NCBI GenBank assembly: GCA_019649035.1
Contig: BMAT01002810.1
Location: 4,318-35,664, forward strand
Direction: 5' to 3'
Source of the DNA: Elysia marginata
Taxonomy: Eukaryota; Mollusca; Gastropoda; Plakobranchidae
Length of the DNA: 31,347 bases
The notes under the pieces were generated by a model. That model saw nothing but the letters and a program-made list of their open reading frames with translations, searched no databases and was not told the DNA's origin. The translations under genes and the position numbers were made by a program. Shown one piece after another: positions 24,301-31,347 of this stretch; positions within the stretch are counted from its first letter, which is position 1; each line of letters opens with the position of its first letter.

Positions 24301-27300
24301 GGTACAAGACCCACAGGGCCATCAATTTCCGCTAGACGGGCCTGAAAGAAAGTTGGTGAAGTTTATATATCACATTGAATTTAGTCGCAACGACAAAATC
24401 ATGAATACAAATTTTTTAAAAATTATTAATATGAAAAACGAATCATCCTATGACGAAAAAGTATAACTTTGCTGACAAGGAGTTATGTATAATCACATTG
24501 AAAAATTAATGGTAATAATTTGTGGAAAAAGATGATGCATCAATCTTAACCAGGTAATACGAACAGCTGCATGATCTAGGAGATTGGAGATCGGATAAGA
24601 ATGGCAGTCTTGGTTATATCAATATAGCTATATTGTTAAATTCTGTCACTTACAAAAATTTATCAGACCTGTCAACCTCTAATATTGTGTCTAATTGGTA
24701 AGGTTATGGATTTTTGGATAAAAACATCTGCAATAACAAAAATGATACATCATTTAATTGTGATAAAAGGCTCTACACTGTAAAAGATAGCAAAGTTGGC
24801 ATATTTAGCTTATTTTGTATGAAATTGAATAATTCAAGCAAAAACCAAAAACCAGTATTTCTGAGAGAAGAGAAAAATGCCATTTCACAGACAAAATATA
24901 CGAAAAAAAAAACATATGTGAATGGGCAAATGATTGGCAGTCCTATATCATAAATCACAAAATTTTCAAAAAAAAGTCAGAATAAGAGACGCACTTGCCA
25001 CCAGTTGGTATCATCACTGCTGACAATCTCTAGGATATCTCCGTCATTAAAAGGAAGGCCAGCCTCTTTGCAGGGCAACAGTCGATCCTTCATCGGATCC
25101 CAGCTGAAGTGAGCTTTCATATACACCTGTCATACACAAAAAACAAAGTAGCTAAAGCACTTAAAAGTAATAAAGGTAAGCATAAAAAGATACTGTTCAG
25201 CCAAAAAATCTTTCGACTATATTTTTTGTCACACATAACAGTTTACATTATGGTCTTCAAGCTTAACTATTGAAAGAATTTTTATCTGTAAAATTCATTA
25301 ATTCTATATCTGGCCACCCCTGAGGTAAAAAAAAATTTTCAGGCAACAGAACCGTAAGACATACAAAAGTTCAAAAGTTTATTTCCATTAATTTACGTTG
25401 ACTAATGTGTTAAATGCAAATTGCTGCTGTGATCTATACTATTATAGATCAAGTCTGTCAATTGCATGCTCAATGCTTTTCTCTTATTATGGAAATATTT
25501 TTGTACTTGAACTAGAAAAACATGCTTATAAAATTGTTATATTTCTTATAAAATCTTAGGAAAGCTGCAAATCGATGGCCGGCACATCAAACCTCTGATG
25601 TAGCTATAGGAATAAAAGCCACATCAGAGGTTTGATGTGCCGGTCATCAAAATGCCTTTTGACAATGGTTTTGAACTATATCTAGTACATGATTGTTAGT
25701 ATTGGTATGGAATTGTGCATCAAAAGAGTCTGGAGAGTATTGTAATTCAGTTACATAATATTTTTTTTTCCTATCATAATACCAAATTTTTGAAAGATGG
25801 AAGGCAGAAGAGATTGGTGTTTTACCAAGATACACACGACCCTGTTGAAATATACAGGTGAAACCTGTTGTTCGTCAAGAAATAAATCCTAATACATGTT
25901 CTAGTAATGTACTGTTAGAGTGTGTACCTCTGGTCACCTAAAACTTAAGTCAGATCACAAAAACGTTTTATAAAAGCAGTATCTTTTGTATCCATGACAT
26001 ATAGGGCTGAGGCGATTTTTATATAATCAAGGCAGACGGCAGAACATGACGGTTCTTATTTGTTGAAATGCTGGAAGGAGGGGATGATCTTAAGACTGAT
26101 GTCTGGATCCGAGTCGATGATCAGTTCCATCAGCTTTAACTTAAGTCAGATCACAAAAATGTTATATAAAAGCAGTATCTTTTATATCCATGACATAAAG
26201 GGCCGAGGCAATTTTTATACAATCAAGGCCTACCGGTTCTGATTTGTTGAAATGCTGGAAGGAGGGGATGATCTTAAGACTGATGTCTGGATCAGAGTCG
26301 ATGATCAGCTCCATCAGCTGCTCGGGGGTTGCCACTGGGAAGCCATTCACCTCCCTGATGATGTCACCCACGTGAAGCATGCCTGAACAGAACAGAAACG
26401 TCAGTGAAAGCTTGAATCAATCAAAAAAAAAATTTAGTTTGAAACGTTTCCAAGGGTGATCCTATCAAAAAAAAAAAAACCAGGCAAACATAATATATCT
26501 CAGACTTATTCAAAATTTAAAAAGTCTCATAACATTAAAATAGATAAGACATTTTTTTTTTAACATCAGAATTACTTTATATGCTCTACAGATGCAAAAG
26601 TTTCAAGCTGTAATGAAGTATATATATATTGAAGTCCATAAAAGGCTATATTTTATAAGGGCATTATAAAAAGTGGGAGATTTTTCGACAATTCATTTGT
26701 CCCAGTTTTTCTCTGTGAGCCCGCTTTATATCCTTTCTCAGATCTTAATCATAAAAATTAGTTCTCAAATAACGGAAAAATGATGAAGACCAATAACTTT
26801 TTTTTACTTAAGTAAAAGCTACAAAAAATTTCAAAGCATCAACACCCTTTTATATTATGATTAAAACAATATCTTTATGGAATGCGAGAGAGGCACACAC
26901 CTTGTTTATCCACTAGACTGTTCTGTAAGATCCGGGCTACTTGTAAGTCATTCATTTCATCTAGTTTCACTGTTATGCCCTGATAGAATGAACAAAGAAA
27001 CTAAGATAAACCACAAACACCAAGAAAATCAAGGACACGAAAGACATTTTGGCAATAGAATCTAAAATACTTTTTTTTTTATATTTTAGGCTGTTTCTTC
27101 GTGCCAGGTCACAATATTGTGCTGTGAGATTTATTAAGTACAGCACCTATGTATTTAAAAAAAAATCATGATCTTCCAGATTTCATTAGATTTCCCCCAA
27201 ATCCCATAGTATATTAAAAAACCAACTAAGAAGCAACAATTCCTTCTTTAATCAATATTTTTAAATTACATTGAACTCTATATTGTCTTCAAGTTGGAAT

Positions 27301-30300
27301 GATATTGTGAAAGGCAAGGAGCCCTAGTTTTGTGATCACATTATATACAGAATGTGAAACCTATTTGAAATTGTGAAAGCAAAAAAAAAAAAAAGAAATT
27401 TCTTACAACTATTTGTGTTAATGTTATAGTTCTAGGATAAATTAGATGTTGTATGTTTGAAAAAGAAAAGAATATATGCAAAAGTATCATGATAATTCTA
27501 ATGGGCGGTAACATTCACTTAGACTAAAGAATATTTCCGGCTCAGTGTTTCTATTTATAAAATGTACACACAATCCCCTAGTGGCTCTAGTAGTACTCTT
27601 CTAAAAGAGCGCCATTGGAACCCTTTTTTATAAATAAGGTCATAGAAAAAAATCACATAAATAAGAGAAATACTTAATAAAACAAAAGTAATTGTAGAAA
27701 GAGAGAGAGAGAGAGAGAAATAGAGGGAGTGGGGAGGAGAGAGAGAGATTGAGGAAGTTTGTAACAATGTAGGGGTAAATTGATAAAAATAAACGATTAG
27801 AAAAACATATTCATGTCTAAACAAATGCTGACTACTATTTTAAGGTTAAATTTGCAAGATAATAGCATATGAAAAACGGTTTGTTAACTAATTTTACTTT
27901 AACATTACACGTCCTTTTCCCTCACCAAGGGCTCTGTCTCAGATTTACGTATGTTAACGTAACGAACTTGTTCCTGCACAGAGTTGAAGACTGGTGGCAA
28001 AGGTGAGAGGAGTTGTGGCCCTTTTGTGATGTTCTGACTGTTATCGATGTCGCCCTCAAAGTTCTTGTTAGTGATGTCATCATGGGCGACTAGGAGAGCC
28101 TGTGAAGGAAAATCACAACACCTGTTTAACTTTTCACTTTACTACTCACTCCTACAACTATTTTTCTTACTACTAGTATAAGCTAGTCAGATGTTGAAAA
28201 ACTGAACCCAAACAGAATATTTGCAAAAGTGATCATGTTCCCTTCTTTTGTTGTTTGTATATCTTTTCTCAGAATCATGACAGGCTACTTTGAAAAAGTT
28301 TTCAATGTTTTAAAGTTTGAAAAAATGTATTGCACCTATAAAAGTTCAGATTTATTGAGTATGAAATCCCACAAATTCCGTCCAATTTATTTTGGCTTGT
28401 AGTACAAACAAAAGTCCAGCAAAATGAGGCTAACTGTGCAAATTTTAAATTACAAATTTTGATGGTTGATAAAAAAAGCAGCTTCCATTTCGCTCTAACA
28501 TATTTTCAAACTTAACAAAAAAAAAAAAATAAAACGCACATAAAAATGTTATATCAAATACTTGATAGCAAACATTTACCTAAACAAGACAAAATTTCTA
28601 GCTCTGTGGGTTTTCTTTTTTATGTGTACACACCATCCCCTTTTTTCTTATTTTTGTAAGGCTGAAAATGAGGTCCTCTGGTACAAATTGTAACAAAGCA
28701 CATTAATATGCACTTTCATCAAAAATATTCTTTTCATCTGCCTTTTTATCTCATCACTACTAATAAAATTACCCACTTGTGAGCTAAGAAAACTCAAGTT
28801 TGGAAGTACGGGTGCTGTTACGTAGCAGTAATAAAAAATCCTGTAAAAACATTGCTCGACTGAAACTGTATCAGTAGCTTGATTGATTGATTAAAATTTT
28901 TACAAGCCCAGTCCATCTTTAACGATGATCTCATGGTTTACAATCTCTTCAGCTGTAGTTTATTTCGATACTTTAATCTTGCCAACCTATCTCATACATT
29001 AAAATCAAGTTTTAAAAATCTTAGATACTATTTACAAGTTTTCAAAGTTTTCTATACATTGCTTCAGATTTTGGCATATAATCCAATCTCTTTCAGATAA
29101 TCCGAAATCTGAGAGGCTTTCACCTCTCGGAATAGTGTGTGCATATTAGCTGTCTTGTAATATTCTTGTCTGCTTAGCAAAAAATCTGCGCATTCCACTA
29201 AAATGTGTTTTACAGTGAGAGGACATTCACAAGCTGTACAATAGGGTTGTTGTTCCCCTTTTAAAAGCTATTCATGAGTGATCCATGAATGGCCGATACG
29301 GAGTCTGCTCACAACAGTCTCTTGTAGCAAGCTGCAAGTTGCTTTTAATAGGCCTAAAAACATAGCTTGTATAGAGGAGGGCGCACAAAGGCCAGCCACA
29401 TGTAAAACACACAGCGTGCATTTCACGATACCTGTGTTTCTACATAAGATATAATGTCAGCACTATTACCCGAAAGTGTGGATCGCTGATAATTTCTCTC
29501 AAATCCTCAGCATCTTCATCATCCTCTGGCAGGTTATCCAACTCCTCCAAAATGTCCCTAGCGGCAGACACAGCATCATGGTTTGAAGCCCTGGGTAGTG
29601 GAACTTCCAGATCTTCGTGAACCTGGTCAGAGTTGAAAAATGTTCAAGGTAATTTGCTAAGCACAGTAAATTGGATAGGCAGTATAAGTAACCTATACAA
29701 AGGAAAGTTTTGCAAAAAATTGTAATTATTATCTTAGTAAGTTAAAAAAAAATAGCAATGAATCGTAATAAAAGTTAAAACACAGATTTGTTCACTAAGT
29801 CAAATTCTTTCAATAATGTTTTCCTTTTATCAGATCTTGAGGGGATATCAGATAAAAGAAAGATGTCTAAACTCAAGGGTATCCACACACACGGTTGGAT
29901 GTTCCCAGTTCTAAATATCATAAGGTTTATGCATAGGTCAAGATAAAATTGTCGACAATTAGATTTATGTCACAAGCTAGGTTGAACTTTAATCAAAGCA
30001 TGTTATAGGCAATTTCAGGATTTAAAAAAAAAATTTTCAAGCTTTCAAACATAAAAAAATTTCATAAAATTATTTATACTTTGTGAAGATAATTATATTA
30101 AAACTTTTGTTGATTTAAAACATTGAGAGAAAGGAGGAAAAAATATTTTTCAATGATGTTATCCCAAAAAAGATTTTTTTTTATGCGCCCAACAAATAAA
30201 TAAATAAACTCATTCCAAACCCAACTCTTAGAAACTTTTTTATTTGCCCTGTCTGAGTTTAAAAACTGGATGTAAAATATTGTGCAGCATTTACATCCCT

Positions 30301-30939
30301 ATTGAAAAAGCCAAAAACTTAATTAACCATTTACATCTTAAAACTCAAAGGTCAAGCAACAAAAAAATTTTTACATCCACAACATTGAAGAGGCTCTCAT
30401 CTGTAAGGATGGCTCTAAGAAAGTCAAGGTCAAGTGTTTTGGCTCCAATGTCATAGAGGTCCTCAAGCTGATCTGCGAGCACATCAATGGCCTCTGAGAA
30501 AGTCAAAAGAGAAGAGTTTTACTCGTGGAAACAAACAAAATTTAGATTCACAGTTTTCTTATATTTTTCTGTCTACTAACCGGACGCCCAGATTATTTTA
30601 AATCAAGCTCTTTGAAAACATTTTCTTTCCCTTTAAATATAATTTACTTTCTACTCCATTGAGACCAACTTTGATTGATCTATCTTCTATAACAATAAAA
30701 TATAATGTTGATTTTGAAAAATATGACGCTACCATTATTTATAAAATTAGCCAACTTACCTTGTTTAAAAAGTTATTTTCTAGATAATAATAATTGTCAC
30801 AATAATAACAAAACTACTGTAATACTTTAAATTTATCTTTTTTCAAGAAATATGTTTCATTAAGAAATTATGATGTTAAGCCTAACAAGGTAACAGTGAT
30901 ACCTTTGGCACTGAGTGATTCTGTGGTGGCAATCGGCAT
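18221..30939 (-). CDS. MAGUK p55 family scaffold, MPP2/MPP6 (PALS2)/Varicose-like; 14 coding exons, complete
   Basis: Joining 14 exons (30939-30903, 30493-30375, 29622-29470, 28099-27926, 26979-26901, 26382-26234, 25126-24995, 24341-24230, 22901-22842, 22016-21855, 21309-21107, 19879-19763, 19122-19084, 18397-18221) gives 1713 nt, 570 residues plus TAG. All introns are GT-AG with matching phases. Domains: L27N about 13-55, L27C about 60-115, PDZ about 148-232 (PLGI loop 160-163), SH3 about 240-298 (WW 279-280), basic Hook (five lysines 324-328), GuK-like about 340-560. The P-loop region GSKGVGRRS (366-374) lacks the lysine of active guanylate kinases, as in MPP2/MPP6. The C terminus WVPVNWVH resembles the WVPVSWVY ending of vertebrate MPP2/6 and the Drosophila Varicose ending. 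Known family role: membrane-associated scaffold; L27 pairs with LIN7-type partners, PDZ binds transmembrane tails, and Varicose is needed at septate junctions. Human MPP6 is about 540 residues. MPP2/6 versus Varicose naming is one orthology group, so no symbol is chosen. Confidence 0.95.
18521..18593. repeat. Hairpin element, copy 2 (intron 13)
   Basis: Arms at about 18521-18547 and 18567-18593 share the core ACATCAAACCTCTGAT and its complement, with a few mismatches (for example acatc against acgtc). It has the same orientation and similar loop (ending gaagcc) as the copy at 25574-25648. Confidence 0.85.
19084..19122 (-). CDS. MAGUK exon 13: 39-nt in-frame microexon
   Basis: It encodes GRGGQPGVVEMKS (residues 500-512), phase 0 at both ends. 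It is flanked by the acceptor TATTCTCCCAG and a consensus GTAAGT donor. It lengthens the loop between the IAAP strand region and the last GuK helices, which is shorter in vertebrate MPP2/6. It could be constitutive or a cassette exon; exon 12 also joins exon 14 in frame. Confidence 0.78.
19763..19879 (-). CDS. MAGUK exon 12: GuK-like domain
   Basis: 117 nt, phase 0, residues 461-499. It reads ALKLLKSQEFMPFIVFIAAP, matching ALKVLRTSEFMPYVVFIAAP of MPP6, then a basic/glycine tail HVRGGR. The acceptor is TTTTTCCTTCCAG and the donor GTGAGT. Confidence 0.95.
21107..21309 (-). CDS. MAGUK exon 11: GuK-like domain, nucleotide-binding-lobe remnant
   Basis: 203 nt, residues 393-460. It reads TSRAPRAKEVDGQGYYF, the TSRxPR..E.dGxxY motif of guanylate-kinase folds, then EHGEFNVNLYGTRVDS and CVLDVSPA. 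The donor GTATGT follows 21107. Confidence 0.95.
21855..22016 (-). CDS. MAGUK exon 10: GuK-like domain, P-loop part
   Basis: 162 nt, residues 339-392 plus one base. It has ADVLIYEEV, then FLVLVGSKGVGRRSLKDRL and FGTPIA. This aligns with IQIYEEV..LVLIGAQGVGRRSLKNRF of MPP6. The usual P-loop GK(S/T) is replaced by GRR, which suggests a non-catalytic protein-binding fold, as is typical of MAGUKs. Confidence 0.95.
22842..22901 (-). CDS. MAGUK exon 9: small basic Hook exon
   Basis: 60 nt, residues 319-338. It reads FCGLTKKKKKTIKY, paralleling FCG...KKKKKMMYL of MPP6. In p55-type MAGUKs this basic segment is the Hook region linked to protein 4.1 binding. The acceptor is good (TTTCTTTCACAG) and the donor GTATTA weak. 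Skipping it would keep the length in frame but create TAA at the junction of exons 8 and 10. Confidence 0.9.
24230..24341 (-). CDS. MAGUK exon 8: end of SH3 and start of Hook
   Basis: 112 nt, residues 282-318 plus one base. It includes GPVGLVPSSALEEKRKSFV, the GLIPS..LEEKRKAFV segment of the family that closes the SH3 and starts the Hook linker. The acceptor is CTTTCTTTCAG and the donor a strong GTAAGT. Confidence 0.94.
24995..25126 (-). CDS. MAGUK exon 7: SH3, main part
   Basis: 132 nt, phase 0, residues 238-281. It reads VYMKAHFSWDPMKD, then LLPCKEAGLPF and NWWQ. These match the HFDY..LIPCKEAGLKF..NWWQ landmarks of MPP2/6 SH3 domains. The donor GTGCGT is a weaker variant. Confidence 0.95.
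25574..25648. repeat. Hairpin element, copy 1 (intron 6)
   Basis: Arms 25574-25601 and 25621-25648 are inverted repeats of 28 bp with one G.T-type mismatch, around a 19-nt loop. The arm core is CACATCAAACCTCTGATG. The same element occurs at 18521-18593, so this is a dispersed foldback repeat rather than a chance palindrome. Confidence 0.88.
25942..26135 (-). pseudogene. Broken tandem copy of the 3' half of the PDZ exon 6
   Basis: The segment 25942-26135 repeats 26138-26319 with about 90% or better identity and a 12-bp length difference. On the minus strand it carries the last ~80 nt of exon 6. Relative to the parent the coding part has two synonymous changes (GAG/GAA, TCT/TCG), one nonsense change (AAATCA to AAATAA), and loss of the donor (CCGGTAGG became CCGTCATG). 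It lacks the 5' half and a proper acceptor, so it is an exon fossil rather than an alternative exon. Confidence 0.9.
26138..26319 (-). repeat. Parent unit of the tandem duplication, includes functional PDZ exon 6 end
   Basis: This is the second unit of the direct tandem repeat with 25942-26135. Both units start aacttaagtcagatcac and end ccatcagct on the plus strand. The functional exon 6 boundary (26234) lies inside it. Confidence 0.88.
26234..26382 (-). CDS. MAGUK exon 6: PDZ, part 2
   Basis: 149 nt, residues 188-237. It contains GMLHVGDIIREVNG, the most conserved PDZ stretch of the MPP family, then the PDZ C-terminal helix and strand ending LKIIPSF. The donor GTAGGC follows 26234. The last ~80 nt of this exon and its downstream intron flank are duplicated just downstream (26135-25942), and that copy is broken. 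Confidence 0.95.
26901..26979 (-). CDS. MAGUK exon 5: PDZ, part 1
   Basis: 79 nt, residues 162-187 plus one base. It reads GITVKLDEMNDLQVARIL then QNSLVDKQ. Together with the preceding PL it forms the PLGI peptide-carboxylate loop, and ARIL...DKQ aligns with the ARILHGGMIDRQ segment of MPP6. The donor is GTGTGT. Confidence 0.93.
27697..27752. repeat. GA microsatellite, intron 4
   Basis: Interrupted (GA)n tract inside the 946-bp intron between exons 4 and 5. The minus-strand Ser/Leu-rich open frame here is its translation. Confidence 0.85.
27926..28099 (-). CDS. MAGUK exon 4: end of second L27, linker, start of PDZ
   Basis: 174 nt, phase 0, residues 104-161. It begins ALLVAHDDITNK, matching the LLxAHD segment that closes L27C in MPP2/6. 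A Ser/Pro-containing linker follows, then VRYVNIRKSETEPL, the first PDZ strand up to the carboxylate-binding loop. The acceptor is TTTTCCTTCACAG and the donor GTGAGG. Confidence 0.92.
28882..29362 (-). mobile_element. 5'-truncated LINE (non-LTR retrotransposon) 3' end, intron 3
   Basis: On the minus strand the end of a polyprotein ORF is followed by a 3' UTR and a short tandem tail, AATCAATCAATCAA, at 28881-28894. This is the layout of LINE 3' ends with microsatellite-like tails. A possible 7-bp target duplication, tagcttg, flanks it (28875-28881 and 29363-29369); it overlaps the tail edge and is weak. The insert lies about 110 bp from exon 3, in the same strand sense as the host gene. Confidence 0.8.
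29064..29346 (-). pseudogene. LINE polyprotein C-terminal fragment with in-frame stop
   Basis: The minus-strand frame reads ETVVSRLRIGHSWITHE, a stop (TAG, 29270-29268), then LLKGEQQPYCTAC and LTVKHILVEC, ending KEIGLYAKI and TGA at 29066-29064. The RLRIGH...THE.LLKGE...PxCxxC...HxLxEC pattern is the C-terminal CCHC region of non-LTR retrotransposon polyproteins (Jockey/I/CR1-like lineages; exact clade not decided). The internal stop and truncation show that it is dead. Confidence 0.82.
29470..29622 (-). CDS. MAGUK exon 3: second L27 domain, first part
   Basis: 153 nt, phase 0, residues 53-103. It contains the helix AARDILEELDNL, an acidic loop PEDDEDAED and LREIISDPHF, which parallels the EPHF motif of vertebrate MPP2/6 L27C. 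The donor GTAATA follows 29470. A LINE fragment sits about 110 bp inside the following intron. Confidence 0.93.
30375..30493 (-). CDS. MAGUK exon 2: first L27 domain
   Basis: 119 nt, residues 13-52, reading AIDVLADQLEDLYD and on to ESLFNVVD, the helical L27N heterodimerisation module. The acceptor is TTGACTTTCTCAG and the donor GTAAAA follows 30375. Splicing to exon 1 makes a GAG codon and keeps the frame. Confidence 0.9.
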
Positions 30940-30959
30940 CTTGGCAGCTCATAAAAACT
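30903..30959 (-). CDS. MAGUK exon 1 (first coding): 5' UTR end and start codon
   Basis: The ATG is at 30939-30937 and reads MPIATTESLSAK. An in-frame TGA at 30951-30949 lies just upstream, and the context AAGATGC has a purine at -3, which fixes the start. A pyrimidine tract followed by CAG, with AG at 30961-30960, precedes 30959, so this exon begins inside the 5' UTR and another non-coding exon must lie upstream. The donor follows 30903 (GTATCA). The exon ends with one base of a split Glu codon. Confidence 0.88.
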
Positions 30960-31347
30960 CTGGAAAGAATAGAGTAAATCAGAAAAGACACATTATGTTT
31001 TCAACCTTGAATATATATAGAGGAATGCTACTAAACTTTTCTCAAAACCGAAAATCTGCTTTCTCAAATACACAATATGTCATTCAAGGGCACAGGATTC
31101 GTGAATTGTCTTTTTTCAGGGGATCAGTCTTGGGTGGTTTTTTTCTCAGGTTTTAAAATCACAACATAAAATTGGAAGTAACAGAGAAATAGCATCCCTG
31201 GATACAGTACTATCTGAAATTTTTATCATGAGATGTTTTTAGTCCTACCCCATGAGCTATGATGGGTTTCTAGATTTTTATTAAAATTTAATTTTTTTTT
31301 CATTTGTAAGGTAAGTCAGGGGTGGCTGTGTATCCATAATGACATTT
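30960..31347 (-). other. Intron upstream of first coding exon, start of MAGUK gene not reached
   Basis: The splice acceptor at 30961-30960 implies that this right-hand end is intron of the MAGUK gene. I see no 5' UTR exon, promoter or CpG-rich segment in it. The reading frame on the plus strand here has no coding character. Confidence 0.6.

Noticed and set aside
25647-25835. Possible extra exon in intron 6 (minus strand, after CAACAG at about 25842)
   Set aside because: The frame has no MAGUK similarity, exon 6 joins exon 7 directly in frame, and part of it is the hairpin repeat.
1-31347. CRISPR array, operon or prokaryote-type mobile system
   Set aside because: The spliced MAGUK gene shows that this is animal nuclear DNA; the regular repeats are microsatellites without spacers.

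Overview
This is a eukaryotic, AT-rich window with one well-supported multi-exon gene on the minus strand. The rest is intergenic or untranslated sequence full of simple repeats and small retroelement remnants. GT-AG introns, long GATA/GA microsatellites, tRNA-derived SINE heads and LINE 3' ends with short-repeat tails point to an animal genome. The repeat style and the protein's similarity to both vertebrate MPP2/MPP6 and insect Varicose suggest a lophotrochozoan, most likely a mollusc (inference; no database search was possible).

Layout. 1-2.3 kb: purine-rich microsatellites. 2.4-2.57 kb: 3' end of a minus-strand LINE. 2.74-2.91 kb: a weak candidate terminal exon. 3.5-9.4 kb: TATC, CT, TA and AG simple repeats, a tRNA-like SINE head at 3.8 kb and a GC-rich patch with a C-run at 6.8 kb. 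9.4-9.7 kb: a tRNA-derived SINE. 11.4-11.7 kb: a decayed direct duplication. 12.5-18.2 kb: no coding exons; it lies downstream of the gene and may be partly a long 3' UTR, with a SINE at 15.87-16.1 kb, a foldback element at 17.1 kb and an assembly gap at 17,715-17,727.

18,221-30,959: a MAGUK scaffold gene of the MPP2/MPP6 (PALS2)/Varicose group, read right to left. I reconstructed 14 coding exons, all with GT-AG borders and consistent phase, giving a complete 570-residue protein: L27-L27-PDZ-SH3-Hook-guanylate-kinase-like. The first coding exon begins at a splice acceptor inside the 5' UTR, so the promoter and at least one non-coding exon lie further right, probably beyond the window.

The introns hold the most interesting items: a tandem duplication carrying a broken copy of the 3' half of the second PDZ exon, two copies of a roughly 75-bp near-perfect hairpin element, and a truncated LINE with reverse-transcriptase-polyprotein C-terminal coding. 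A 39-nt in-frame microexon sits in the GuK domain. I found no operon-like or novel defence-type system; most other long reading frames are low-complexity or repeat shadows.
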